NCBI RefSeq assembly: GCF_001612765.1
Contig: NZ_BDBB01000042.1
Span: 1-64,000, forward strand
Reading direction: 5' to 3'
Source of the DNA: Nocardia arthritidis NBRC 100137
Lineage (GTDB): Bacteria; Actinomycetota; Actinomycetes; Mycobacteriales; Mycobacteriaceae
DNA: 64,000 nt
The notes under the pieces were generated by a model. The model was not told the origin of the DNA and searched no databases. It saw nothing but the letters and a program-made list of their open reading frames with translations. The position numbers and the translations under genes were made by a program. Positions 26,471-35,032 of this stretch are shown piece by piece (position 1 is the first letter of the stretch; each line of letters starts with the position of its first letter).

Positions 26471-26977
26471 CTAGGCGCGTCGCTGCCGGGTGTAGTGCCG
26501 GATGCGGAAGCGCAGACCGGTGGCCGAGTTGCGCCAGGGCTGCGGGGCGTCGGGCCGCCACTCCGGTCCGATGGACGGCGCGAACGCGTCGCCCTCGACC
26601 GTGGTGTCGATCTCGGTGACGCTCAGATCGGTCGCGAACTCCAGCGCGACGCGGTATATCTCACCGCCGCCCGCGACCCAGACCGCGTCGGGGGCGCAGG
26701 CGGCCAGCGCTTCGGGCACCGACGACGCGCGCTCGGCGCCTTCGGCCGACCAGTCGGGCTGCCTGGTCACCACGATGTTGCGCCGACCGGCCAGCGGCCG
26801 GAACCGCGGCGGCAGTGAGTCCCAGGTCCGGCGGCCCATCACCACGGGATGACCCCAGGTGACGTCCTTGAAATGCGCCATGTCCTCGGGCAGCCGCCAG
26901 GGAATGGAGTTGCCGAACCCGATCACCCCGTCCAGGGTCTGCGCCCAGATGAGCCCGATCGTGCGGCGTTCGCTCAC
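26471..26977 (-). CDS. folA: Dihydrofolate reductase
   Basis: A 168-residue DHFR reducing dihydrofolate to tetrahydrofolate with NADPH. Active-site motifs are GLIWAQTLDGVIGFGNSIPWRLPEDMAHF (residues 8-36; catalytic acid in PEDM), GHPVVMGRRTWDSLP, the strand NIVVTRQ and VAGGGEIYRVAL. The length fits chromosomal bacterial DHFR. The GTG start overlaps the thyA stop by 4 bp (GTGA), so the two are coexpressed, which suits their linked reactions: ThyA makes dihydrofolate and FolA recycles it. Confidence 0.97.
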   Translation of the reverse strand: MSERRTIGLIWAQTLDGVIGFGNSIPWRLPEDMAHFKDVTWGHPVVMGRRTWDSLPPRFRPLAGRRNIVVTRQPDWSAEGAERASSVPEALAACAPDAVWVAGGGEIYRVALEFATDLSVTEIDTTVEGDAFAPSIGPEWRPDAPQPWRNSATGLRFRIRHYTRQRRA

Positions 26978-27801
26978 ACCGCCACCGGGGCCTTGATGGC
27001 CGGATGAGGGTCGTAGCCGACTACTTCCACGTCCTCGTAGCGGTAGTCGAACAGCGTCGGGGCGGGATGCAGCCGCAGCGTGGGGAACGGGCGGGGGTCG
27101 CGGCTGAGCTGCTCGGTGACCTGGTCGAGGTGGTTGTCGTAGATGTGGCAGTCCCCGCCGGTCCAGATGAAGTCACCGGGCGCCAGCTCGGTCTGCTGGG
27201 CGACCATGTGGGTCAGCAGCGCGTAGCTGGCGATGTTGAACGGCACGCCGAGGAACAGGTCGGCGCTGCGCTGGTAGAGCTGGCAGGACAGTCTGCCGTC
27301 GGCCACGTGGAACTGGAAGAACGCGTGGCAGGGCGCCAGCGCCATCTTGTCCAGGTCGGCGACGTTCCAGGCCGAGACGATGATGCGCCGGGAGTCCGGG
27401 TCGGTGCGCAGGGTTTGCAGCACCTGGGCGATCTGGTCGACGTGGGTGCCGTCCGGGGTCGGCCACGACCGCCACTGCACGCCGTAGACCGGGCCGAGCT
27501 CGCCGTCGGCGTCGGCCCATTCGTCCCAGATGGAGACGCCGTGGTCGCGCAGCCAGCCGACGTTGGAGTCGCCGCGCAGGAACCACAGCAACTCGTAGAC
27601 GATCGACTTCAGGTGCACTTTCTTCGTGGTGACCAGCGGGAAGCCCGCCGCCAGGTCGTAGCGCAACTGGTGGCCGAAGATGCTGCGCGTTCCGGTGCCG
27701 GTGCGATCGGCCTTCTTCGAGCCGGACGCCAGCACCAGCCGCAGCAGGTCCTCGTACTGGGTGTCGGGGGCGGAAGCCGGATCGAGCGCGTCGTGAGCCA
27801 C
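26974..27801 (-). CDS. thyA: Thymidylate synthase
   Basis: A 275-residue enzyme making dTMP from dUMP with methylene-tetrahydrofolate. Signatures are DRTGTGTRSIFGHQLRYDL, LLWFLRGDSN, IWDEWADADGELGPVYGVQWR, the nucleophile Cys in ALAPCHAFFQFHV near residue 152, QLYQRSADLFLGVPFNIASYALL and the C-terminal IKAPVAV. The GTG at 27801 was chosen by comparison with the usual length of about 264 residues. A longer frame upstream lacks support. It is the first gene of the thyA-folA pair. Confidence 0.97.
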   Translation of the reverse strand: MAHDALDPASAPDTQYEDLLRLVLASGSKKADRTGTGTRSIFGHQLRYDLAAGFPLVTTKKVHLKSIVYELLWFLRGDSNVGWLRDHGVSIWDEWADADGELGPVYGVQWRSWPTPDGTHVDQIAQVLQTLRTDPDSRRIIVSAWNVADLDKMALAPCHAFFQFHVADGRLSCQLYQRSADLFLGVPFNIASYALLTHMVAQQTELAPGDFIWTGGDCHIYDNHLDQVTEQLSRDPRPFPTLRLHPAPTLFDYRYEDVEVVGYDPHPAIKAPVAV

Positions 27802-27909
27802 GTTCGGCAACTCTAGTCTTCGCTGTCGAGCGCGCGGCGAGCCGATCGGGTGCGTCTCCGGCCGCGCCTGGCGACCATGGTCTTCCGCCCGCCTGGCAAG
27901 CTCGAGCCC

Positions 27910-28653
27910 ATGCGCAAGCTCTACGTGATCGGCATCGGCGCCGGTGATCCCGACCAGGTCACCGTGCAGGCGGTCAAGGCGATGCGGCAGGTCGAGACGT
28001 TCTTCGTGATCGGCAAGGGCGAGTCGAAACGGGAACTGGTCGACGTGCGGACGGCGATCCTGGACGCGCACACCGACCGGACCTACCGGATCGTCCCGAT
28101 CGCCGATCCGCCGCGCGACCGCACGCCCGCCGACTACCTGGACGTGGTCGACGACTGGCACGAACGCCGGTCGGCGCTGCTGGAATCGGCGTTCGCCGCG
28201 GCCGAGGGCGTCGGCGGCATCCTGGTCTGGGGTGATCCCGCGCTGTACGACAGCACGCTGCGGATGGTCGAGCGGGTGCTCGCCCGCGGTGTGGTGCGCT
28301 TCGAGTACGAGGTGATTCCCGGCATCACCAGCGCGCAGGCGCTGGCCGCGCGGCATCGCGTCGTGCTGCACGGGATCGGCGAACCGGTGCGCATCACCAC
28401 CGGCCGCCGCCTGCGCGAGGAGGGCCTCGGCGCCGAGAACGCGCTGGTGATGCTGGACAGTGACTGCTCGTTCACCGCGATTCCGGACGCGGACGTGCAC
28501 ATCTGGTGGGGCGCCTACCTCGGTATGCCGGACGAGACGCTGATCGAGGGGCCGCTGCCCGCCGTGCGGGACGAGATCGTCCGCCGCCGCGGCGAGCTGC
28601 GCGAGCGCAAGGGCTGGATCATGGACATCTACCTGCTGCGTCGCGGCGGGTGA
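27910..28653 (+). CDS. cobF: Precorrin-6A synthase (deacetylating)
   Basis: A 247-residue SAM-dependent methyltransferase of the tetrapyrrole methylase fold, acting in aerobic cobalamin synthesis (C1 methylation of precorrin-5 with loss of acetate). It shows YVIGIGAGDPDQVTVQAVKAM at the N-terminus, WGDPALYDSTLRM near residue 115, and VIPGITSAQALAARHRVVLH near 140. These match CobF rather than other Cob methylases. The ATG at 27910 fits the family start (MRKLYVIGIG). No cobalamin riboswitch was seen upstream, and no other cob gene is in the window. It is divergent from thyA. Confidence 0.9.
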   Translation: MRKLYVIGIGAGDPDQVTVQAVKAMRQVETFFVIGKGESKRELVDVRTAILDAHTDRTYRIVPIADPPRDRTPADYLDVVDDWHERRSALLESAFAAAEGVGGILVWGDPALYDSTLRMVERVLARGVVRFEYEVIPGITSAQALAARHRVVLHGIGEPVRITTGRRLREEGLGAENALVMLDSDCSFTAIPDADVHIWWGAYLGMPDETLIEGPLPAVRDEIVRRRGELRERKGWIMDIYLLRRGG

Positions 28654-28713
28654 ACCGCTCGCTCCGACGCGAGAACCGCCGGGTTGTCGGTGGGGCTGGG
28701 TAGTCTGGTGCCC

Positions 28714-29583
28714 GTGCCAGAGCTACCGGAAGTGGAGGCGTTGGCGCAGTTCCTCCGGGAGCATGCGGTCGGCGCCGTGATCGGCCGCGTCGATGTGGCC
28801 GCCCTCAGCGCCGTCAAGACGTTCGAGCCGCCGATCACCGCGCTGTCCGGTCGCGACGTTACCGGAGCGGGGCGCTGGGGCAAATTCCTCGGGATGGAGT
28901 GCGACGGGCTGTGGCTCGTCACGCATCTGTCGCGCGGTGGCTGGCTGCGCTGGATCGATGAACCGAGCCCGACGCCGCCCAAGCCGGGCGGCAAGAGTCC
29001 GCTGGCGCTGCGGGTGCATTTCTTCACCCCCGAAGGAGCGACGCCCGCTTTCGATCTGACCGAGGCGGGCACGAAGAAGCGGCTCGCGGCGTACGTCGTG
29101 GCGGACCCGAAGGCGGTGCCCGGCATCGCCCGGCTCGGCCCCGACGCGCTGGAGGTGACCGAGGCCCAGTTCGCCGACATCCTGCACGGCACCTCGCAGC
29201 GGATCAAGACCGCGATCGTGGATCAGGCGCTGCTGGCGGGCGTGGGCAACGCCTACTCCGACGAGATCCTGCACGCCGCGCGGATCTCGCCGTTCGCGAA
29301 CACGAAGACCTTGCCCGCCGACAAGGTGGCCGAGCTCTACACCGCCATGCGCGCGGTGCTCACCGACGCGGTGCGGCGCTCGGTCGGCCAGGACGCCGCC
29401 CGCCTCAAAGGCGAGAAGCGTTCCGGCATGCGGGTGCACGCCCGAACCGGGCAGCCATGCCCGGTCTGCGGCGACACCGTTCGCGAGGTCTCCTACGCCG
29501 AGCGGTCCTTCCAGTACTGCCCCACCTGTCAGACCGGCGGCAAGATCCTCGCTGACCGGCGGATGTCGCGCCTGCTGAAGTAG
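28714..29583 (+). CDS. Fpg/Nei-family DNA glycosylase
   Basis: A 289-residue base-excision repair glycosylase/AP lyase. After removal of the initiator residue the protein begins PELPEVE, giving the catalytic Pro and Glu of the family. A helix-two-turn-helix region is around IKTAIVDQALLAGVGNAYSDEILHAA (near residue 165). A C-terminal zinc finger is formed by CPVCG and CPTC. The GTG start at 28714 is fixed by this N-terminus. Substrate choice (8-oxoguanine versus oxidised pyrimidines) cannot be settled by eye. It is convergent with the esterase gene. Confidence 0.93.
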   Translation: MPELPEVEALAQFLREHAVGAVIGRVDVAALSAVKTFEPPITALSGRDVTGAGRWGKFLGMECDGLWLVTHLSRGGWLRWIDEPSPTPPKPGGKSPLALRVHFFTPEGATPAFDLTEAGTKKRLAAYVVADPKAVPGIARLGPDALEVTEAQFADILHGTSQRIKTAIVDQALLAGVGNAYSDEILHAARISPFANTKTLPADKVAELYTAMRAVLTDAVRRSVGQDAARLKGEKRSGMRVHARTGQPCPVCGDTVREVSYAERSFQYCPTCQTGGKILADRRMSRLLK

Positions 29584-29592
29584 CGGCCCGGC

Positions 29593-31101
29593 TCAGGTCA
29601 GCGTGGGGACCCGCACGCCCTGCCAAGCGAGTCGTTTCGCCCGGTCCGGGTCGTGTTCCACACGCGTGGGGTAGTCGATGATCAACGTGGACCTGCGGGC
29701 CTCCGTGTAAGCGGGCCAGGACGGCAGCGGAGCCCCGGTGCGGGCGAAAGCCAGCCAGTTGTCCTGGAACTGATCGGTGACCGCCCGCAGTCCGCGCCGC
29801 CCGCCCGCGGCGGTGAAGGCCCGGCCGACCGGAGTGTCGCCGATGCCGAAGACCGCGATGAGGTCGGTCGCGTGCGTGGCGCCGAGCCCGGCCAGCTGCA
29901 GCGCGCGCGGGGCGAAGTCGTAGCGGTAGGCATAGGTGGGCGCGTGCCTGCTGTGCCCTTCCATGACGGTCAGCGAAGGACGCCAGAAGGTGTAGTCGCC
30001 GCCCGCCTGGATCGCGGCCTTCGGCTGGGGATAACCGGGATATGCCGCCGCGATCCGTGATTCGGCCTCGGCGTCGCGCCCGAGCGCGGTGCGCAGCCGG
30101 TCGGCGGTGGTGGGCAGTTCGTCGGCGAACCGGGCGAAGAGCGTGCCCTCGTCCCGGTTCGTGCCGATGATCAACGGCACCTGGTGCGCGGAGCCCTCGG
30201 CGATCGCGTCGACCGGGGACAGCGGCAGGAACTCGCCGTCCACCACCGGGCACACCGGAAAGGCGCCCGGTTGTTCCCGCACCACCGCGCCGATGGTGCG
30301 ATCGACGGCGCGGCGGATGTCGTTGGCGCCCGCGGTGCGCAGCACGGTGTGCGCGGTCTCCGGCGTGGCGCCCAGCGCGGCGATACAGCGGCGCGCGAAG
30401 CCGCGGGACTCCTCGGGAGTGATCGCCCAGTCGGCGGGCGGGCTCTGCGAAATGGCCCGATGGAACAATCCCTTGGCCGCCGGGGTGGCCAGCAGACCCA
30501 GCGCGGCGTGCGCGCCGGCCGATTCGCCGAAGATCGTCACGTTGCCGGGGTCGCCGCCAAAGGCCGCGATATTGGTGCGCACCCACTCCAGCGCGGCGAG
30601 CTGATCACGCAATCCGAGGTTCGAGTCGAAGGGATGCTCCGCGGTGCCGAATTCGCTGAAATCGACATAGCCGAACGCGCCCAACCGGTAGTTCAGCGAG
30701 ACCACCACCACGTCGCCGCGCAGCGCCAGCCGCGCGCCGGAGTACAGCCCGAGCGCGGAGGTGCCGATGAGGTAGCCGCCGCCGTGGATGAAGACCAGCA
30801 CCGGGCGCGGGCTCGCCGCCCGCGTAGCGGGCGCGGTGACATTCAGTGTCAGCGCGTCCTCACTGGTCACCTGGTAGGCGCGCGGCCCGATCCGCGCCCC
30901 GGAACGGTGCTGCATCGCCGCGGAGGTGAATTCCGTCGCCGCCCTGACGCCGGACCACGGTTCGACCGGCTGTGGAGCGCGAAATCGCAGGTCCCCGATC
31001 GGAGGAGCCGCGTAGGGAATGGACCGCCAGCGAAGTACGCGGCGGCCCCGGAGGCCGCGGACGATTCCGTCGGCGGTCGCGATATCCGTTGTTGCCACCA
31101 T
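29593..31101 (-). CDS. Type B carboxylesterase
   Basis: A 502-residue alpha/beta hydrolase of the carboxylesterase/cholinesterase type. The oxyanion hole is FIHGGGYLIG near residue 105, and the catalytic Ser is in IFGESAGAHAALG near 191. The acid is probably in NRDEGTLF near 317, and the His near 407 (GATHATDLIAVFG). No signal peptide is seen, so it is probably cytoplasmic. The gene begins 13 bp after the stop of the disulfide oxidoreductase gene and may share its transcript. The substrate is unknown. Confidence 0.9.
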   Translation of the reverse strand: MVATTDIATADGIVRGLRGRRVLRWRSIPYAAPPIGDLRFRAPQPVEPWSGVRAATEFTSAAMQHRSGARIGPRAYQVTSEDALTLNVTAPATRAASPRPVLVFIHGGGYLIGTSALGLYSGARLALRGDVVVVSLNYRLGAFGYVDFSEFGTAEHPFDSNLGLRDQLAALEWVRTNIAAFGGDPGNVTIFGESAGAHAALGLLATPAAKGLFHRAISQSPPADWAITPEESRGFARRCIAALGATPETAHTVLRTAGANDIRRAVDRTIGAVVREQPGAFPVCPVVDGEFLPLSPVDAIAEGSAHQVPLIIGTNRDEGTLFARFADELPTTADRLRTALGRDAEAESRIAAAYPGYPQPKAAIQAGGDYTFWRPSLTVMEGHSRHAPTYAYRYDFAPRALQLAGLGATHATDLIAVFGIGDTPVGRAFTAAGGRRGLRAVTDQFQDNWLAFARTGAPLPSWPAYTEARRSTLIIDYPTRVEHDPDRAKRLAWQGVRVPTLT

Positions 31102-31114
31102 CTGCAAATGGTAG

Positions 31115-32551
31115 CTACGGGCGCCGCGCCTCCAACAGGCGCAGCCAGAACTCACTGACCGCCGGGAAGGCAGGCACGGCGTGCCAGAGGATGGACAGCG
31201 GCACCCGGCCGACGACCGCGATCGTCGCCGCGTGCAATTGCTCGCCCACCTCGGGGCCGACGAAGGTGGCCCCGAGCAGCGTGTCGGTGGCGCTGTCGAT
31301 CACCAGCTTCGCGTGCCCGGCGTAGTCGTCGCGTGACAGCGCCGATCCGGCCACTGCGATGTCCAGTTCGACGGTCTCGACCGTGTGCCCGGCGTCGCGG
31401 GCCGCGGCTTCGGTCAAACCGACGGAGGCGACCTCCGGCGCGGTGAACACCACCTGCGGCACCTTGCCGTGATCGGAACTCGCGACGAATCGCGGGTCGT
31501 CCAGCGGCCTGCCCTCCATTCGTGCCGCGATCACGTCGCCGCACACCCGGCCCTGGTACTTGCCCATATGCGTGAGCGCGGCGCGGTGGTTGAGGTCGCC
31601 CACCACATACAGCCACTCGCCGTCGACCTCGCGGGCGGTGAGATGGTCGTCCACCGCGACGTATCCGTCGGGCAGCCCGACCGCGTCCAGGCCCAAGCCC
31701 TCGGTGGCGGGTGCGCGTCCGGCCGCCACCACGATCTCGTCCACCTCGAGCGCCGACTCGCCTTCGGGACCGCGCAACCGGACCGTGGCCGGACCGCCGT
31801 GGATCCACCCTTCACCGGTGTCCTTCGAGACCGGACGCTCGACCGCGGCGGGCTGGGTGCCGAACCGCACCCGCACCCCGGCCTCGGACAGCGCCCCAGC
31901 GACCAGATCGCGCGCGAACGGCTCGGCTGCGGCCAGCAGGGCCGAGCCGCGCACCAGCAGCGTGACCTCGGCTCCGAGCGCGGCCAGCCAGGTCGCCGCC
32001 TCGGCGGCCACCACGCCGCCGCCCACGACCGCGACCCGGCGCGGCACCTCGTGCAGATTGGTGACGTCGCGGGACGTCCACGGCAGCGCGGCGCGCAGGC
32101 CTGGCACGTCGGGAACGTTCGCGGTGGTGCCGGTGGCCAGCACCACGGCGTGGCGGGCGCGCAACCGCCGCCCGGCTACTTCGACCGTGCGCGCGCCGGT
32201 CAGGCGGCCGGTGCCGCGCACGACGTCGATGTGGTTGCTCTGGGCCCAATCGACCTGGGTGGAATCGTCGTGGTCGTGCACGAAGGCGTCGCGCCGCCGC
32301 AGCACCGCCTCGACGTCCAGGCCGGTGGCCGAGACGCCCGGCATCGCCCGCGCGGCCGCCAGGACATGGCCCGGCCGCAACAGCGCTTTGCTCGGAACGC
32401 AGGCCCAGTAGGAGCATTCGCCGCCGACGAGTTCCCGCTCCACGATGGCGGCCGTGCGGTCGCTGCCCGCGACGGCGTAGGCGGCGGCGTTCTCGCCCGC
32501 GGGCCCGCCACCGATCACGATGACGTCGTAGTCGGTCGCTGCGCTCGACAT
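31115..32551 (-). CDS. FAD-dependent pyridine nucleotide-disulfide oxidoreductase
   Basis: A 478-residue flavoprotein. The FAD motif GGGPAGENAAAYA is at residues 14-26. The redox-active disulfide is ELVGGECSYWACVPSKALLRP near residue 45, with the two Cys four residues apart as in lipoamide dehydrogenase but with an unusual SYWA spacer. The NAD(P) motif VVGGGVVAAEAATWLAALG lies near 170, and the second FAD motif VVGDLNHRAALTHMGKYQG near 310. The C-terminal HAVPAFPAVSEFW corresponds to the His-Glu pair. It could be a lipoamide-, mercuric- or mycothione-like reductase; the partner is unknown. Confidence 0.88.
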   Translation of the reverse strand: MSSAATDYDVIVIGGGPAGENAAAYAVAGSDRTAAIVERELVGGECSYWACVPSKALLRPGHVLAAARAMPGVSATGLDVEAVLRRRDAFVHDHDDSTQVDWAQSNHIDVVRGTGRLTGARTVEVAGRRLRARHAVVLATGTTANVPDVPGLRAALPWTSRDVTNLHEVPRRVAVVGGGVVAAEAATWLAALGAEVTLLVRGSALLAAAEPFARDLVAGALSEAGVRVRFGTQPAAVERPVSKDTGEGWIHGGPATVRLRGPEGESALEVDEIVVAAGRAPATEGLGLDAVGLPDGYVAVDDHLTAREVDGEWLYVVGDLNHRAALTHMGKYQGRVCGDVIAARMEGRPLDDPRFVASSDHGKVPQVVFTAPEVASVGLTEAAARDAGHTVETVELDIAVAGSALSRDDYAGHAKLVIDSATDTLLGATFVGPEVGEQLHAATIAVVGRVPLSILWHAVPAFPAVSEFWLRLLEARRP

Positions 32552-32559
32552 CGCCGCGC

Positions 32560-32805
32560 CTACTGCAGGTAGCCCTCGACCTGCGAGACCGTATTGGGCC
32601 GGACCCCGTCGGGAGACTCGCCCTGCTCGATCCGCGCCCGGCGATGGCGGAGCAGGTCCCAGGCCTGATCGAGCATCACTTCGAGTTCGGCCAAGCGCTG
32701 GCGCTCGGTCTTCGGGTCCAACTCGCCGCGAGTGGCCTGCGAGCGCAGCTGGTGCTCCTGGTCGACCAGTTCCTTGATACGCCCCAAGATGTCCTGTTCG
32801 CTCAT
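32560..32805 (-). CDS. DUF2630 small coiled-coil protein
   Basis: An 81-residue acidic, helical protein (MSEQDILGRIKELVDQEHQLR and LDQAWDLLRHRRARIEQGESPD). This is the typical length and sequence of DUF2630 proteins, which are widespread in actinobacteria and of unknown role. It lies 8 bp upstream of the disulfide oxidoreductase gene and is probably cotranscribed with it. Confidence 0.88.
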   Translation of the reverse strand: MSEQDILGRIKELVDQEHQLRSQATRGELDPKTERQRLAELEVMLDQAWDLLRHRRARIEQGESPDGVRPNTVSQVEGYLQ

Positions 32806-32815
32806 GCGGACCATG

Positions 32816-34186
32816 CTACGGCCGGGCGAGGCATTCCGCGGCGATCGGTACGGCCGCGGCGAGCTGGGGCAAGGGCAGCGCCGTGTAGCCGAGCGCGACG
32901 CCGAAGTGATCACGGCGGGTTCCGAGGTAATACCTGGACAGACCGTCGAGCGCGACGCCACGCGCCTGCCCCGCGGCGATCACGCGACGCTCGGCCTCGG
33001 CCGACTCCACCGGCACGACGACGTGCGAGCCCGCGTCGTCGCCGAGCACGCCGACGCCGCGGCGGCGCAACGCGGTCACCACCAGCGCCCGGCGCGGTGG
33101 CAGCGCGCGGCGCAGCCTGCGCAGGTGCCTGGCCAGATCGCCGTGCGCGGCGAAAGCGACCAGCACGCGCTGGCCCGCCGGGCTCGGACCGGTGCCGGTG
33201 CGCTCCCGGTGGGCGAGCACCGCCCCGGCGATCTCCGGAGTGGCGAGCAACCAGCCGACACCGAGGCTGGGGGACAGGATCTTGCTCGTCGTGCCCAGGT
33301 GGACGACCACATCGGGAGCCATGGTGGCCAGCAGCGGCAGCGGCGCGGTGTCGTAACGCAATTCGCCGTCGTAGTCGTCTTCGATGACGAAGATCCCCGC
33401 CGCGCGCGCATGCTCGACGAGTTCGACCCGCCGCGCCGCGGGCATCCGCGCACCGAGCGGAAATTGATGCGCCGGAGTGCAATACACCGCCTTGATCCGG
33501 GCGGGCAGCAGGTCCACGCGCAGGCCGTGCGCGTCCACGGGGACCGGGACGACCTCGAGGCCCGCCGCCGTGAAGGCCCCCGCGGCGCGCTGATAGCCCG
33601 GATCCTCCATGGCGACGGCATCGCCCGGTCGCAGCAGCGCCGCGGCCAATTCGCTCACGGCGGAGCTGGTCCCCGCGGTGGCGAGCAGCACGGTGTCGCT
33701 GCCCGCGCCGATCCCGCGATGGCGCAGCAGATGCTCGGTGACCGCCGTGCGGAACTCCGGCTCGCCCGCGCGGTCCTTGCGCACGAGCGGGACGTGATCC
33801 GCGGCGGCGCGCCAGGCCCGTCGCCACGCGGCCGGGTCGATGGCGTCGACGCACGGCGCTCCGGGGGCGAGATCGAACAGCCGCGGCCCGGCGTCCGGGT
33901 CGTGGGCGGAATCGGTGCGCGCGGGCGCCGGGGCCGGTGCGGTCGTCAGGTAGGTGCCGGAGCCGCGCTTGCCGCTGATCCAGCCTTCGGCGTGCAATTG
34001 GTCGTAAGCGGCGGCGACCACGGTCCGGCTGACCCCGAGTCGCCCGGCCAGCGCGCGGGTGGACGGTAGTCGGTCGCCGCCGCGCAGCGGTCCGCCGGTC
34101 GCGGCGCGGCGCAGTTGTTCGGCGATCTGCACCGACAGCGGCTGCGCCAGGTCGCGGTCGAGATCGAGGGGAAGGTCCTCCAGCAC
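32816..34186 (-). CDS. MocR-type (GntR/aminotransferase) regulator
   Basis: A 456-residue regulator. The GntR winged helix (residues 10-75) contains GDRLPSTRALAGRLGVSRTVVAAAYDQLHAEGWI. A type I aminotransferase-like domain (residues 110-450) has the PLP-binding Lys in LGTTSKILSPSLGVGW near residue 300 and the Asp in EDDYDGELRY. MocR/PdxR proteins respond to PLP or amines. The GTG start has GAGGGA upstream. It is divergent from a pyridoxamine-phosphate-oxidase-like gene, which supports a PLP-metabolism link. Confidence 0.9.
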   Translation of the reverse strand: MLEDLPLDLDRDLAQPLSVQIAEQLRRAATGGPLRGGDRLPSTRALAGRLGVSRTVVAAAYDQLHAEGWISGKRGSGTYLTTAPAPAPARTDSAHDPDAGPRLFDLAPGAPCVDAIDPAAWRRAWRAAADHVPLVRKDRAGEPEFRTAVTEHLLRHRGIGAGSDTVLLATAGTSSAVSELAAALLRPGDAVAMEDPGYQRAAGAFTAAGLEVVPVPVDAHGLRVDLLPARIKAVYCTPAHQFPLGARMPAARRVELVEHARAAGIFVIEDDYDGELRYDTAPLPLLATMAPDVVVHLGTTSKILSPSLGVGWLLATPEIAGAVLAHRERTGTGPSPAGQRVLVAFAAHGDLARHLRRLRRALPPRRALVVTALRRRGVGVLGDDAGSHVVVPVESAEAERRVIAAGQARGVALDGLSRYYLGTRRDHFGVALGYTALPLPQLAAAVPIAAECLARP

Positions 34187-34227
34187 GGTTCGCTCCCTCG
34201 AGGTGGACTGCTGAAAATCATTCGGAT

Positions 34228-34246
34228 TGGCACTTTGATGATGCCA
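34228..34246. promoter_or_regulatory. Candidate MocR operator
   Basis: The inverted repeat TGGCA-N9-TGCCA lies in the 82-bp divergent region. It is flanked by two CATTCG direct repeats (34219-34224 and 34245-34250), and MocR regulators often use direct repeats. It is close to the start of the PNPOx-like gene. Confidence 0.4.
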
Positions 34247-34268
34247 TTCGCACCCCGATGCTGAGTCC

Positions 34269-34943
34269 ATGACCGAAACAGCCGCCGCACGCAAACCGCT
34301 CTCGCCCACGCCACGCAGCACACCGACCCGGTTGACCGACCGCGCCAGGACCGATCGCGCCGACTTGGACGCGGTACTCGACGCCGGGCTGATCTGCCAC
34401 CTCGGCGTGCTGCTCGGTGGCACGCCGGTCGTGCTGCCGACCGCCTACGGCCGCGACGGCGACACGCTCTACCTGCACGGCTCCACCGGCGCGGGAAACA
34501 TGCGCGCGGCCGTCGCCGCCGACATCTCGGTGGCGGTGACCCTGGTCGACGGCGTGGTCTACGCGCGTTCGGCCATGCATTTCTCGATGAACTACCGCTC
34601 CGCGGTCGTGCTCGGACGGGCTCGCGAGGTGACCGATCACGACGAGCGCCTGCACGGGCTGCGCGTGATCGTCGAACACGCGGCGCCCGGCGCGTGGTCT
34701 CGCGTGCGGCCCCCGAGCAAGAAGGAACTCGCCGCCACGAAAGTGCTCGCCTTCGACCTCACCGAGGCCTCGGTGAAGGTCCGTGCCGGCGGCCCGAAGG
34801 ACGACCCGGCGGACATCGACAAGGGGGGCGTGTGGGCGGGTGTTCTCCCGCTGCGCCAGACCTGGGACCCCCCGATCGACTCCGCGGACTTGGACCCCGG
34901 CGTTCGGGTTCCCCCGGATGTCCTGGAGCGCGCGGCCGGCTGA
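34269..34943 (+). CDS. Pyridoxamine 5'-phosphate oxidase-like flavin-binding protein
   Basis: A 224-residue split-barrel protein of the PNPOx-like/FMN-binding family. Features are LDAVLDAGLICHLGVLLGGTPVVLPTAYGRDGDTLYLHGS (residues 32-72) and VAVTLVDGVVYARSAMHFSMNYRSAVVLGRARE (residues 93-125). These occur in Nim-like/PNPOx-related proteins rather than in true PdxH. It is probably an FMN- or F420-binding redox protein. It is divergent from the MocR regulator, its likely controller. Confidence 0.85.
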   Translation: MTETAAARKPLSPTPRSTPTRLTDRARTDRADLDAVLDAGLICHLGVLLGGTPVVLPTAYGRDGDTLYLHGSTGAGNMRAAVAADISVAVTLVDGVVYARSAMHFSMNYRSAVVLGRAREVTDHDERLHGLRVIVEHAAPGAWSRVRPPSKKELAATKVLAFDLTEASVKVRAGGPKDDPADIDKGGVWAGVLPLRQTWDPPIDSADLDPGVRVPPDVLERAAG

Positions 34944-35032
34944 TCCGGCGCGTAACTCGCACGGCCACTCGCCTTTTTCGCATTCGACTGCGGTCTGCGC
35001 GCGCTGCTGGACGGATCGGTGCGGTGCGCCGG

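Noticed and set aside
27802..27909. Cobalamin riboswitch upstream of cobF
   Set aside because: The gap is only about 108 bp and shows no B12-box-like sequence.
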